Shown here: in pieces, positions 12,252 through 23,329 of the stretch | Layout of the letters: every line of letters begins with the position of its first letter | Position numbering within the stretch: the first letter of the stretch is position 1 | Assembly: GCA_905221615.1 (NCBI GenBank) | Contig: CAJNDT010000602.1 | Span: 617,444-681,443, forward strand | DNA: 64,000 nucleotides | DNA from: Symbiodinium sp. CCMP2592 | Lineage: Eukaryota > Sar > Dinophyceae > Suessiales > Symbiodiniaceae | Direction: 5' to 3' | Program-made: the position numbers and the translations under genes | The notes under the pieces: model-generated | Told to the model about the DNA's origin: nothing | The model's database searches: none | Seen by the model: the letters and a program-made list of their open reading frames with translations, nothing else

Positions 12252-13496
12252 TTTCTGGCAAGTAAGCACAGAAGCATCCCCTGTTGGACCCCCCAAAAAG
12301 TCCCCTATGAATTTTTCAAGTCTTATCGTGCACGATATCAGGAAACCCAAGTCTATAGGTATTAAGGGCCCCTACTGCTGGCTGGACCGCCCTCATAATT
12401 CGGACAGTGCTTTTTCGGATGTATTAGCCTGCACCTACTTGTTCCGAACCCGATCAACACGGCTATCCTGAGCATCACACAGTGTCTGTACTTAGTCACC
12501 CTCTCAATCAACATCCTCTTGCACTCTCCTTGTTTGAAGCGCAAAAAACCTCGGAGGAACGATTACAAGACAAACCGCTGGCAAACTCATTGAAGGGGAC
12601 CACCACTTTGTCCCGCCATTTCTGTCGAATCCACCTTCGCTGTTGTCACTGTTGCTGCTCTCACACTTGAAGGCGCATGCGCAACTTGTGAGTAGGGTGA
12701 GCATCGAAACTAAGCACTTGGGGTCTATAATAAGCGATTACAGCCGTAGTTACTGACTTCGAAAACTGCTAGTAACTACCCACCAACCGTCCCAAAGTCC
12801 TAAACACCCTCACAGGAGCCTCACAGTTCCCTTTAAAGGACCCAAGCCCAAGCCCTACACTCTCTATATCGCACCCGAATAGTTCCGGTATTAAGAGAAA
12901 CCCCTAAATGAGCCCTCCAAGTTGGACCGAGATCCCCACGGACCTGCCCTCCGCGCACAGCAGCTACGACGTGGTCCCAGCGGCTTTCACCACCTGCCCC
13001 AAGCACTTGGGGTTCAGGGCTTAGGGCTTACAGGGCGTAGAGGGTTTGTAGGGCTTTGGGCTTGTGGGGTTTAGGGATTTAGAGCTTTGGGGGGCTGTGG
13101 AGCCAAGAAAGGAGACACCAATAGATGAGCTTCCTCGGGCTTAAAGGGTTTAATACACCGAATAACCTGAGGATAGATCTGCGTTTAGGGTTTTTAGGCT
13201 TTTGGGTTCTAGGGGTTCAATCTTTGGGGCTTTGCGAGTTTCAGGTTGCAGGGTTTGGGAGACTTGGGTCTTGTGGGGTTCATGGGCTAATTAATCGGGC
13301 CTTACGCGGGTTGAGGGTTTAGGGTTTAGGGCAGGATTTTAAGGATGTCGGCTATGGGGGGTTTACAGAAGCAACTTGACGGATCCAGGGGCACTTGCAG
13401 CCAGGGCAATCAAGGACATTAAATCCCGAGAAACCTCGAGTACTGCAGGCCCTTGCTTTCCTCAAAGCCCGTGCCCTGGTATAGGGTTTAGGGTTT
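12252..13496. other. Gene-free stretch ending in telomere-like DNA
   Basis: Nothing coding is supported between 12252 and 13010. From 13010 to 13335 there are repeated TTTAGGG, TTTGGGG and GGGCTTA words in degenerate form. The short open frames here are by-products of this G-rich strand. Confidence 0.5.
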
Positions 13497-13595
13497 AATG
13501 TAGGAACCTGATTAAGAAACCTTGGGCCTAAGGGTTCCTTTAAAGGGGTCTATGAGGGTTACTATAGGGGGTCTATAAGGGATCTAGAAAGGGTA
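13497..13595. repeat. One-ended copy of the TGTAGGAACCTGATT element
   Basis: The end TGTAGGAACCTGATTAAG at 13499 is followed by the shared core AGGGTTCCTTTAAAGGGG and a TATAAGGGATCTA word. No inverted right end is present. The same core words recur at 14562, 34813 and 63371, inside elements with different ends. Confidence 0.5.
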
Positions 13596-14425
13596 GCATG
13601 CTGTTTTTTTTCATTTTGGCCGCTACGATGCATCTTAACACTTATTTGTGCACAGAGCTACTTGTAGTATGGTATGCTAAGACTTCGGCTCCCTGAAAGC
13701 ACAGGGGTATAACCACTGTCGAAAGCTTTCTATGGTCTCGAAAGGACTCATTGTTCGCCAATCGTTGATCCCTGTCCCTGACCAAAACCGACCCCAAATC
13801 TTGCACACCACGACGCGCAAACCCCTAAACCGCATCGACCCGAAAACACAACGCCGCAAATCAAAAAGAAACCCTGGAAAAGTCTGGCCTTGTGGGGAGC
13901 ACACCAGTGCAGGCACGCCGGACTCGTTCAGGCGCTTTGCCTGCGGGGCCAGACTTACCCTAGAAGGGTTATAATAGCACTTCCCGGCATACCCCTGATC
14001 TGCTTTTTTCAGACGTGTAAGGAGTTTCGGATTTCGTGCTGATGGCGTCTATGCTTAGTTTATGCTTAAGGACGGTTGCTTTAAAGAAGGGGGCCTTTAA
14101 ACTGCTTGAAAATCTGGGTGAAGAGCGGACAACCAGGGTTGTACTGAAAGGATCCGGCTACCTAGCAACCGGGTTGTAAGTCAGGTTAAGTTGCTACACG
14201 TTACCATATAGGGTCAGTTTTTGCCATGGGCTTTCGATACCTTTGTCCGACCTTTATATTACACACCCTAAGCCCTAGACCGTAAACCAGACTGAAGCAC
14301 TTAACCACGAGGCTCGCAGACCCGAGACCTCCAGACATCGTTGAAGATCCCAACAGAAATGCTGATAATACAGGACCCTTATTACATGTTCGGAATGTGA
14401 GGACTAGATTACCCAACCACTTCTT

Positions 14426-14549
14426 CAGACCCCTACATAGAGGAGGCTGAGCTGCAGCGCCTGATCGTGCATAAGCGACACCAGTGGAGAGACGACGAGG
14501 GCCACGGGTCCAAAGCCTGGCAGCTGGTCTCTGGCTTTGGATTCCTAGG
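14426..14549 (+). CDS. Candidate coding exon, unknown protein
   Basis: After a pyrimidine-rich acceptor (CCACTTCTTCAG) the plus strand opens into YIEEAELQRLIVHKRHQWRD, then DDEGHGSKAWQLVSGFG. The amino-acid make-up and GC content are typical of coding DNA and unlike the flanks. I do not recognise the family. No other exon of this gene was found nearby; the element that follows from about 14555 is probably in the next intron. Confidence 0.4.
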
Positions 14550-14554
14550 CCCAC

Positions 14555-14728
14555 GGTCTAGGGTTCCTTTAAAGGGGTCTGTAAGGGTTACTATAAGGGA
14601 TCTATAATAAGGCTACTATAACAGTGTAGGAACCTGATTAAAACATCTTGGGCCTTTATTAGGGTTCCTTATATGAACCCTACTATTTTGGGGTTATAGG
14701 CCCAGGGTTTCCTAATCAGGTTCCTACA
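14555..14728. mobile_element. Hairpin element, TGTAGGAACC family, with flanking core
   Basis: Positions 14625-14728 run from TGTAGGAACCTGATTAAAAC to the inverse CCTAATCAGGTTCCTACA and form a 104-bp foldback. Just left, 14562-14610 carries the AGGGTTCCTTTAAAGGGG core that also occurs inside other hairpin families. Related copies are at 13497 (one-ended) and 27783-27892. Confidence 0.7.
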
Positions 14729-15029
14729 TTAGATACTCTGCTAAAGCTTTCTACCAGGGATAATCATAAGTCATAAGTGGCTGCAGTATGAAGACACAAG
14801 GTCGCAGCCTTCGCCGCCGCTGCTGACATGCCACTGGCGCTCGATAAGCGCCGGCAGCGTAAAGCAGGCACTCTTACCTGGATTATCATGCTGACCAAAT
14901 ACGACAGACGACAGACAAAGTCAAGAGGCTCCTCGCTTCATGCCATAACCCCGCATGCCAAGCTGCCCAACCCCAAAGAGTCCCCTGGAGTGCTGAGGTC
15001 ATCCCCTCAGAATCCCTTCATCTGCAGGG

Positions 15030-15150
15030 TGATACATATGTGTATGTCTATATATATGTACATATTATATAATATGTGTGTGTATATATATATAGACATA
15101 TATGGATCTATATATATATATATATACATATATACACACACACACACGCA
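15030..15150. repeat. TA/CA microsatellite
   Basis: Compound TATATG, TATATA and ACACAC tracts. The open frames across it are artefacts of the repeat. Confidence 0.85.
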
Positions 15151-15269
15151 TTTTTTGGGTTTGCTCACTCTCGAAGCCCCAAACACGTCCGAGCTGCCGC
15201 TCCCAGTGCCCGAGAGCACGAAGCAGCTGCGGCCAACGGCCCAAGCCTCAACGGCCCGGCGCCTGGGAC

Positions 15270-15500
15270 TTCTTAAAGGGGATGTAACAGCAGCTTAGGG
15301 GTTGGGGTTTGGGGTTTGGGGGTTGCAAAGGGGATGTAAAGGCAGCTTATGTAGGAGTTGGGGTTTGGGGGTTTAAGGGTTGCAAAGGGGATGTAAAGGC
15401 AGCTAGGGGGGTGGGGCTTGGGGTTTAGGGGTTTCTTAAAGGGGATGTAAAGGGGGCTTGGGGGGGTGGGGTTTGGGGTTTAGGGAATAGAGATGTTTAG
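15270..15500. repeat. G-rich tandem repeat, about 60 bp unit, four copies
   Basis: The word AAAGGGGATGTAA occurs four times at about 55-70 bp spacing, each followed by a GCAGCTT-like word and a GGGGTTTGGGGTTT tract. The unit looks like a telomere-like G-rich block captured in a short tandem duplication. Confidence 0.7.
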
Positions 15501-15859
15501 GAGGCCCGAGGGCTTGGGGTTTGGGCTTTAGGCCTTGCAACGTTTTCCGTTAGGGTCGATCTGAATGAGTCTTAAGCTCGCATGTCTGCCGAGTCTCTGG
15601 AAGGACCTGAGCTTGGGCCAGCCGAAGTGATGCCGGGCCAGCTCCTGCAGCTCATGAGACTAGGCTGGCCCTTTAAAGCCTCTGAAAAATATTCGTAAGT
15701 AGGGTCCTATTAAGCCCGATAAGGGAAAATATACAATATCCCAAAGGCCTACCTAGGAGAGGATTAGGGTCGTTTTTGAGGACCTGTTTCCAGCTGCAGT
15801 ACAGTTGGAGAGCTCCAATGGAGCAGGATTAAGGGGTTTAGGGTTTAGGGATTTCTGTC

Positions 15860-16110
15860 TCAAGGATTTTGCCGAGTGTTTCAAAGGGCTGTTAGTAAGG
15901 GAGCTCATAAGAGGGCTAGGGTTTACGGTTTAGGGTTTAAGGTTTTGGGATTTGTGTCTAAACGATTTTGTCGCGTGTTTCAAAGGGCTACTAGTAAGGG
16001 AACTCATAAGAGCGCTAGAAGTTTAGGGTTTGGGGATTTGTGTTTAAAGTTTAAAGGCTTTTGTCGGTTGCTTCAAAGGGCCACTATTAAGGCTGACTTG
16101 CACGGTTTCT
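15860..16110. repeat. Tandem repeat, about 90-105 bp unit, three copies
   Basis: TTCAAAGGGCT or TTCAAAGGGCC recurs at about 15879, 15980 and 16073, with shared words GCTCATAAGAG, TTTAGGGTTT and GATTTGTGT between. The copies are diverged by substitutions and small indels. Confidence 0.65.
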
Positions 16111-16768
16111 ATACAGGTTGCTATACTTGAAAAGTGCTGTAAGGGTGTCATGGTTGTTCAAAGAGTTCCTTTTCGGGCTTGTAGAGTTTAAGATGTGTTT
16201 CATTGACTTCACACGTACCTTTTTCAACGGCATTGTCAAATCTTTAATCAAGTTTTTAAGGATCCAATACAGGTTTGAGACGGGTTTCCATGGTGATTTC
16301 ACAAGGTTTTGCAAGGGTCTAAAACCGAAGTTACATTAAGCTGTGGCTACAAGAGAACTATCTACTTGGTATTCTCTGTCGCATAGCTTGCAGCTGAAGT
16401 TGCTTAAGCATGCAACACGGCCCCAGGCAAGCTTCAGGGGAGTTACTGTACTTAGAGCATCAGGGAGCTTTAAGTAGCCTTTAGTTTTCAGGGAGCTTTT
16501 TGAGCACTCCAAAGACAGTGAGCCCAGAACTCACCGGAGCTGGGATCCCTCAGAGCAGCAGGGAACATACCCTAAACCCTGAGTCCTGCACCCTCAGGTC
16601 ATAAGGTTGAGGATGATTTCAAAACAGTTCTAGAGCCGGAATCCCCCAAAATTCAGGGAGGAAGTGGGATGAATGCTCAATACACGCATGTGCTCTGTGC
16701 TCTTGCCCCATCTGCCCAGAGAGATCCGGTCTGAATCTTAAGTCCTGCGGCAAAGAAGCCTAAACCTT
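16110..16768. other. Gene-free stretch
   Basis: I see no supported gene or clear repeat. The frames at 16087-16340 open on both strands lack recognised motifs. Confidence 0.45.
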
Positions 16769-16865
16769 AGAAGCTGCTCCCACCCTGTAATAGTGACTAT
16801 AAGGGTTATATTAGGGCCCTATTATATTCCTATTATACCACTATTACAGGGTGGGGGCAGCTTCT
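16769..16865. mobile_element. 97-bp hairpin element, singleton in this window
   Basis: The left arm AGAAGCTGCTCCCACCCTGT continues to AATAGTG and is inverted at the right end with a single mismatch over 27 bases. The interior is AT-rich with a GGGCCC centre. It is long and well paired, consistent with a recent foldback insertion. Confidence 0.7.
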
Positions 16866-17590
16866 AGCCTAAACCCCAAAGACCTCAAAACAATCCGTCA
16901 TGAAAACACAGAAGAGAGCAATCGTAAGCCATACTACAAACGATGAACCCCACATGAGTCCCAAACAAAACCCCTCAAGCCCAAAACCCTCAACCCTGAA
17001 CCATGTGGGTAGACCTCCGCTCGGTGCAGCGCAGCAGCTTGCAGAAGCTCAGTGGGGTCCTGTCCAAAAAGGGGCGCACCGTGGGGAGTTACTCAAGATG
17101 AAGTTTGTTGGGGGGACGTGTCAGGATAAGGTGTCTTCTTTAAACAGGGTTGCTAAAGATATTTACGAGGGTTTCGAAACGAAGGGGTGTGTATTATTTC
17201 TACTAGAGCTTCAGAACTTAAGAACTTGAGAGTGAGGATGCCAGTGACGGTTCTCCATTCTGCGAGCTGGCTTGCACCACGCTCCATCCCATCATGACGG
17301 CTACGTTGTGCTAAATATCTTATGCCAAGGTCAGATACATGTCCACTGTCCACATATATTTCGGGCTGAACATCCTGAAGATTCCTTGACCCTGAACCCG
17401 TTTGTTTGACCAGTTCTCTGGCTCTGTTCGATGGGCATGCAGATCATTGTCACGCACATGATGTTGGCAAGAAGCATGGAATTGCTTGCATCGCCGTAGC
17501 ATGAAGTCCGAAATCTTTGGCACCGGAGTCCAAGCCACAAACTCCAAACATTACCACACAGCGAGGCCAGTCCAAAGAACAAAGCCTCAG
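16866..17590. other. Gene-poor stretch with a possible minus-strand exon
   Basis: On the minus strand near 17430-17500 a frame reads ASNSMLLANIMCVTMICMP, which looks like a membrane helix, but neither exon boundaries nor a family could be assigned. Nothing else is supported. Confidence 0.3.
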
Positions 17591-17935
17591 ATCGCGTTCC
17601 ATGCAAGATCAAATACCCTAAGCGCCCAAACCCCAAAACCCTGAACCCGGAAACCCCAAACCCAAATCCCAAAGCCCCAAACCGCAAACCTTGAACCCTA
17701 AGTCCTCGGGAGCCGCGACGACGTTCTGGCTCGGGCCGTAGCCGAATTGGGTGCAAGGGCTCATCAGGCTGAGGCCGACACCTCTCAGGGCTTTAAGGTT
17801 TAGGGCTTAGGGTTTAGGGGCTTAGGGGCTTAGGGGTTTAGGGCTTTAGGGTTTGGGATTCAGGGCTTTAGGGCTTTAGGTTTTTTGGGCCTCGAGTTTA
17901 GGCGCGTAGGGTTTGGGGTTTAGGGCTTACTTGTA
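17590..17935. repeat. Telomere-like tracts of both orientations
   Basis: Positions 17600-17705 are CCCTAAA/CCCCAAA type, and 17785-17935 switch to TTTAGGG/CTTAGGG type. The change of strand within about 100 bp gives a diffuse inverted arrangement. Confidence 0.75.
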
Positions 17936-18379
17936 GCTGTAGCCGAAACAACCTGCCATTTTGAGGCGTCCGTTTTTTCGGTTCTATATGCAATTCCACA
18001 ACAAGGTAAGCTTTTGGGGCCACAGGTAGGGTTTAGGGGTGTAGGGTTTCTTTACAGATTAGCGATGCCCCTTTGTGTCGGAATGTGTCCGCATTCTGGC
18101 AACTTATGCCAAGTCCCTTAACACATCCTCAGGAAGGATCCTATAATTGACGGATTCGGCAGGCATTTGCAACCAGATGATGAATAAGGTTCCCAATATC
18201 CCACGAACTAACCTGCCTAAAGCCTATACACCGTACACCCATGTACACCGTCACCACCATAAAGTTTACTTATAACAAATCCTAAACCCTAAGAACCTAC
18301 CTACGGTACTATAATCCTAAACCTAGAGCCTAAATCCTAAATCATAAAATCCTAAAACCTTAAATTCTGAACCCTAAAT
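17936..18379. other. Gene-free stretch grading into AACCCTAAA words
   Basis: There is no gene signal. From about 18270 to 18379 there are spaced CCTAAA words. Confidence 0.5.
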
Positions 18380-18480
18380 GGGAGTTTCAGAATATTAGGA
18401 TACCTAATTTTGGGGTCCTTATAATAAGGATCCTAGTATTCAAGGTACTATGTTAGGGTCCCCTATTTTCGGAAACTCCC
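18380..18480. mobile_element. Hairpin element, GGGAGTTTCC family, copy 2
   Basis: It runs from GGGAGTTTCAGAATATTAGG to the inverse CCTATTTTCGGAAACTCCC. The inner word GGATCCTAGTA matches copy 1 at 1841-1940. Confidence 0.75.
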
Positions 18481-18574
18481 AAATCACCAAGCTCCGGAAT
18501 CCACGAGAGTCAGGCTCCCAGTCCCGGGCTCAGGGAGTCTAGGGTTCCTTGCCGTCGGGACTCGCCCTACAACT

Positions 18575-18905
18575 CTGAATGGGGTTTAATAGGGTTTAGG
18601 GCTTATAGGGTTTAATGGGGTTTAGGGTTTAATAGGGTTTAGGGTTAGGGTTTAGAGGGTTTAGGTTTAATAGGGTTTAGGGTTTCACAGGGTTTAGGGT
18701 TTATATGGTTTAGGGTTTTTAGGGCTGTGGGTTTGTTTGGGTCTCATAGGGCTTAGGGTTTTGGGGCTCATAGTGCTTAGGGTTTTGGGACTCATACGAG
18801 TAGGGCCCTAACTTAGGGCTTTGGGGTTTTTGCATGGCTTAGGGTTTTGGGGGGTTCTGGGCTTAGGGTTCCTAACCCCTCAAACGTTTAGGGTTTGGGC
18901 CCCAT
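18575..18905. repeat. Degenerate TTTAGGG-like array
   Basis: About 330 bp of GGGTTTA, AGGGTTT and GGGCTTA words with AATA and TTGG spacers. The heptamer is often intact but not in register. Confidence 0.8.
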
Positions 18906-20165
18906 GAAGCATGAGCAACTGGTGAGAAACCCACCGCGTACTCAGAGCTCGACTTCCAGAGGCACAAGAGTTCTAGCCGCTAGCCCGATTCGGAAAGCCG
19001 GAATTTGAAGCACTTCTCATTTCTCTCCGACGTGACCTGATGATAACACGGAGATGGTTTCAAAGGATATCCAAAACCCACTCCCATCGTCGGACTAACC
19101 CGAGCTGCCTCCGTCGTTACCCACTGCCGACGCAGTCCCGAAACTCGGAAAACCTTCATCAGGGATCCATCAAGTGCTTAGGATAATAAGATTCAGTTTG
19201 GGGATGTTTAGGGTGTTGGCTGTGAGGGTCTTCAGGTTGCAAGGTGTTTCTATTTTGTGTGCTTTTGTCGAGCGCTTTTTCAGGTTGTTGAGGATAGGGT
19301 TCTGGCTGCATGTGGGGTGTAGATGTTTACGGGTCTCGGCGGCGTGTGGGAAGCATGACTTCCATTGATGCTACTAACTACTACTGCCTCTAAGTGCATA
19401 CACAAACAATGGGACTAGCTTTCATCATGGTAGCGACGAATGTTAAAACCGGAGGAATAGCAGTAGCATCTAACCACACCAGGTTTGGCCAACGAACAGA
19501 GCCTATGCAACTGCATGCAACATGTCAACTTGCGCTATTGGACCGCGTGAGCGGTTCCTTCCGCCAGCAAATGCCTCGGGTTGCCGGGGTTCAGATGCAA
19601 AGACATGGAATCCCGGCCAAGGGTTCAGATGCAAAGACTTTGGAACCCCGGATGGAGAGGCAAATGTTAGCATCGAACTCCCGGCTGCCGCCAGCAAGGC
19701 CTTAAGCTGAGCCAGAACTCGTGCACTAGACCATTTTGGGCCACTGCTCCCATGGCTACCATGCTCACCTCCTTGCTACCACCGTGGTAGTGGAATAAGT
19801 GTTTCTTGCTGCTGTGACCAGGTTTGGCTGGCATGTCTATCTTTGTGCTGTTGTCACATCATGAGATCGTGTGACATACTACGTATTATTCCTATTAGTA
19901 CTAATACTACCATTATTAGTATTACTACTATTGCGATTAATACAAGTATGATTATTACTACTATTACATGCCTCGACTAGCGACTCGTCCTGTTTCACGC
20001 CGCGCGCTGCTTCGTCTTGGAAGTTTTTCTGCCTTACACTCCTGGTAGTCTCGGCTGTTCATGTTCCCCAGAACCCTAAACCCTTACAGCCCTAATCCCT
20101 GGAATGTTGGGTTCCGAATCCCTAATCTTCCAAACTCGAAGCGGCATTCCTTAATTAAGGAGTAT
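18906..20165. other. Gene-free stretch with a small duplication
   Basis: No gene is supported. The 17-mer GGTTCAGATGCAAAGAC occurs twice, 33 bp apart, near 19588 and 19621, a local tandem duplication. Positions 19885-19970 have TACTA/ATTACTA triplet-like DNA. Confidence 0.5.
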
Positions 20166-20177
20166 TGGAACCCTAAA

Positions 20178-20248
20178 CCCTATACCCTATAGATCCCTTA
20201 TAGATCCCTTATAGATCTCTTATAGATCCCTTCTAGATCCCTTATAGA
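20178..20248. repeat. 11-bp tandem repeat TATAGATCCCT, six copies
   Basis: Six consecutive units of TATAGATCCCT occur with single-base variants (TCTAGATCCCT, TATAGATCTCT). The same word, in complement AGGGATCTATA, is part of the cores of several hairpin elements in this window, so the minisatellite may have grown from such a core. Confidence 0.75.
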
Positions 20249-20344
20249 TCCCATGCCTGAGATCTCCTGCGTTTGGGCGCTGAGGAGGGCATGGTCAAAG
20301 TCGGCGAGTTCCGCGAGTCGCCTGTGCTCGAAGTGGTTGCTGGG

Positions 20345-21135
20345 ACGGCTTCGGCTTTATAAGGCGTAGAGTTTGGGGTTTAGAGTTTAGAGTTCAGGGT
20401 TTAAGGTTTAGGGTTTAGACGGGCATGGTTTTGGGGTTTAGAGAGCAGGGTTCAGGCAATTAATAGGCCGGAAGACCTGTCAAGAGGGTTGTAAGTAAGC
20501 TTGTTACCTCAACAAGCCCGAACTAGGTTGAATTCAACCCTTCCGAAACCCCCACCTACGAAGGTATCGATCATGAATCATGCTGTAAACCCTAAAAGCC
20601 CCTAATTTAAGTAGGCTATTGAAGTTCGGCAGATGAGCTTTGGCTTCAGGTTCTGCTGCGTAAGCATGGCCCTCAGGGCAAAGCCCCCAAGCCCCAAAGG
20701 GTACAGGACAGCCTCTGCGTGTCGTCGACTGGTTGACTTACCTGACATGGAGTGAGGGCACATGCTGTTGAACCCAAACTCGTTTCACGGAATGTGGACA
20801 AGGCCTGGGAAAAACAAACTCTTGGTGTGCTTCTGCTGTCTACTTTGCACATACTCAGTAACACTGGCGATACAATTGAATATTTGGACGGATGGAATTG
20901 TTGCGTGCTGCTTGCTCCCGCATGTCGGACACTGGTTGATCGTTGCCCTGCGCATCTAAGATGCTGAGGCTTCTGAGCTGTACAAAACGCAAATTGTGCG
21001 GCACGAGGTCCTTGCAACAAATTAGGGAAAGTGTGACTTCAATGTCTTGCTTGAGTCACCTGTTCCGGTCGTGCTGGAGTTGAGCACGCCAGAGGAAAAA
21101 CATGACTACTGGCTCCCTGGCGCAAGGAAACTGCC
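20345..21135. other. Gene-poor stretch downstream of the secreted-protein gene
   Basis: Telomere-like GGGTTTAGAG words occupy 20365-20430. A plus-strand open frame near 20762-20959 has a hydrophobic run, but no family or splice signals were recognised. No other gene is supported. Confidence 0.4.
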
Positions 21136-21139
21136 TATC

Positions 21140-22284
21140 TCAGCAGAGGTAGCGGCAAGTAAGCAAGCTGAGGATCATGAATCCAACATTCAAGTGCACA
21201 GCTGCTGAAAACCCGTTGGAGCTCGTGCCTCCGGTGCACTCGGGGAAAGCAACGAGCCAAGATGATGTGCCGTTGTCCACTGGGACGCAGGGGCCCTGCT
21301 CATAGACCTGCGTCGTTGCCTCACCGCTGCAGTCATTGGTGCCGTACACGTTGTGAGCGATCGACCCTTCAATGCAAGTGAATTCTTGCGAGCTTGTCGA
21401 GCCGGTCATTGTGCAGGGACCCAGCTGGACGGAGTAAGTCGCATCCAGCACTGAACAAGCTCCGTCCGTATAGATGCTGATGTTCCCTGAAATTCCTGCA
21501 AATGCAGTCGTTGTGGTGGTAGTGCAAAGCTCTGCAACTTCCTCGTCGGAGCCAAGCATAGTGGTCATCGTATATCGCCCCCCGCCGGCTGCAGAGCAGG
21601 ACTTCAAATCGCCAGTTCTGGGGGAGCACATCTGGCTGCCGGTACAGTCGCTGTTGCTGTAGTAGCACTGCAGCCGCTTCTCCCCGTAACACGACGGCAA
21701 ACGACTGAGGAATCCGGCGACGGCATTCGAGGCGACGCAGAGTAAAGGACTCAGGGAAGTACTGACAGGTGTGCCAGAACAGTTCTCATCACCCACATCA
21801 TAGATGAGCGTAAGTGTCCCAGGAGCTGTCACCAACTTCACCTTCTCGTACACAGCCGTGCTGGACTCCACGCACTGGTCGAGCGTCGTGGTTGTATTGA
21901 CGTTGGGTGTATCGGAACACTCGGCAGAAACGTTGTAGTGGGTATACTCTATCAGCCTTGCACCCTCGACGACGTAGTTTTTCCCGGCAGCACCATTGGC
22001 ACCTCCACAACCAAGGCCCAGGGCTACTGTTCCGATCCGCCCCAGCACGGTGTCTTCCGTCCTTGATTGACCAAACCGAAGCAGTTTCTAAAAGTTAAAC
22101 AGTTAAACTAGACCACTACACGCCAAGGGAAATCGAAGACTCACATAAGTGCCTGCCAGAGCGTCAAGTTGTTCGTAGCACAGTCACTGCTAGAGAACTG
22201 CTCTTTGATGGCCCACTGGATGGACGAAGCAGAAGCACCTGCCCTCAGGATGGCTGAAACGAACACCATTCCTCTTGCCAGCAT
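21140..22284 (-). CDS. Cysteine-rich secreted or GPI-anchored-type protein, two exons
   Basis: The proposed model starts at ATG 22284, has exon 1 at 22145-22284, a GTGAGT...AAG intron of 83 bp (22062-22144), and exon 2 at 21140-22061 with a normal stop; about 353 residues. The reading phase joins cleanly. The N-terminus (MLARGMVFVSAILRAGASAS) could be a signal peptide. The body holds repeated motifs of type Y-x(3-4)-C-[ST]-G followed by paired cysteines (DENCSGTPV, SNSDCTGSQMC, YGTNDCSGEAT) and a threonine tract. The C-terminus is a short hydrophobic helix (VGFMILSLLTC) after small residues, as in GPI-anchored proteins. No known domain is recognised; a cell-surface or extracellular role is inferred. 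A spliced-leader relic lies 45 bases upstream of the ATG. The alternative is that the 302-codon exon 2 frame belongs to a different 5' exon. Confidence 0.6.
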
Positions 22285-22329
22285 TTTGTCTGCTAGGTCA
22301 GGTGTCAGATAGCCACAAGGAGCACCTGT

Positions 22330-22341
22330 CTTGAGCCAAAA
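22330..22341 (-). promoter_or_regulatory. Relict spliced-leader sequence (TTTTGGCTCAAG)
   Basis: The minus strand reads TTTTGGCTCAAG, identical to the last 12 bases of the dinoflagellate spliced leader, 45 bases before the proposed ATG at 22284. Genomic SL remnants upstream of start codons are known in dinoflagellates and mark genes that arose by reverse transcription and reintegration of trans-spliced mRNA. Only the 3' part of the leader is preserved here. Confidence 0.65.
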
Positions 22342-22384
22342 GCCTCTGAACGAAAACGACTTGGCCCGCAAGAGATTAAGCACA

Positions 22385-22900
22385 CACTATGCAAAGTTTC
22401 CTGCTTGCTCGTGGTGTCACAGATTTTAGAAACCCGGACAGTGGAGCTCAACAGCAAGCTGAACCAAAGGAAGGTTTAGATCTGAGCAAAGGGCTGGTGC
22501 CACTGCCGTGTGTGGCTCAAAGCGTGGCGGCAAGCCACTCCTCCCGACACCACACCAGATGGATGTGAGGACTTCCGGTATGTTTTGTGCTTGTGGTTTA
22601 AAGGCTTCTAGGCTTTAAGGCTCTAAAGCTTGCAGGTTTTCTGCATGATATTGTAGCAGAGGTTTGAAGCACAGGACATCGTGGCACCACTTCCGCCAAG
22701 GAGCTCGCGAAACAGTGGATCTGATACCGCTGTCAACTAATGCCTATGGGTGACTTCTGGGTGGGCTGCAGCTTCACTCGAGATCCTTCACTCATAAATC
22801 ACCCACTCCACCGCTCAAGACAGCACTTGCAACTTCACAGCATGCAGCGTGCCTTTGAAACCCAGCACCATACCATGCGGCAGGAGCTGTTCCTTCCCCC
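22385..22900. other. Gene-free stretch
   Basis: Nothing recognisable is seen on either strand upstream of the secreted-protein gene. Confidence 0.45.
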
Positions 22901-23008
22901 AAGGGATCCATGTACCCAAATAGTCTATACTTTGGCCCCAAAGTACCAATACAGGGATACTTTAAGGCCTAAGTATATACTAGTGACTAGTGGGGTACAT
23001 GGATCCTT
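22901..23008. mobile_element. 108-bp hairpin element, AAGGGATCCATGTACCC type
   Basis: The left arm AAGGGATCCATGTACCC is inverted at the right end as GGGGTACATGGATCCTT. The interior has a second inversion (TATACTTTGG, then AAGTATATAC). It is a singleton in this window. Confidence 0.65.
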
Positions 23009-23329
23009 AGGGTCAGGAGTTGAACACGCAAGAAGCCAAGCGTTGCTGTTTTTGTACCGCGCGCAAGGGGCTAACACAGTAGCTCTCGGAAATGAGCCCA
23101 GCCGATTAGCTTGAGGGACCGAACGTACTCGAGGGGATGTAAAATTAGAAGAAACTTCTGGCATGTTGTACTAAATTACTAAATTATCATCGGCACGGAA
23201 GAATATTCATGATTACATAGGCTGCTCGAGTAGATGTCTGTGGTGCTTAGAGACGGAGGTGTACTGCCCAAGAGAAAACGTGCAGTAGCTAAGGAAGCGT
23301 GTGCCCAACGCCTTACAAAACCTGAGCCC

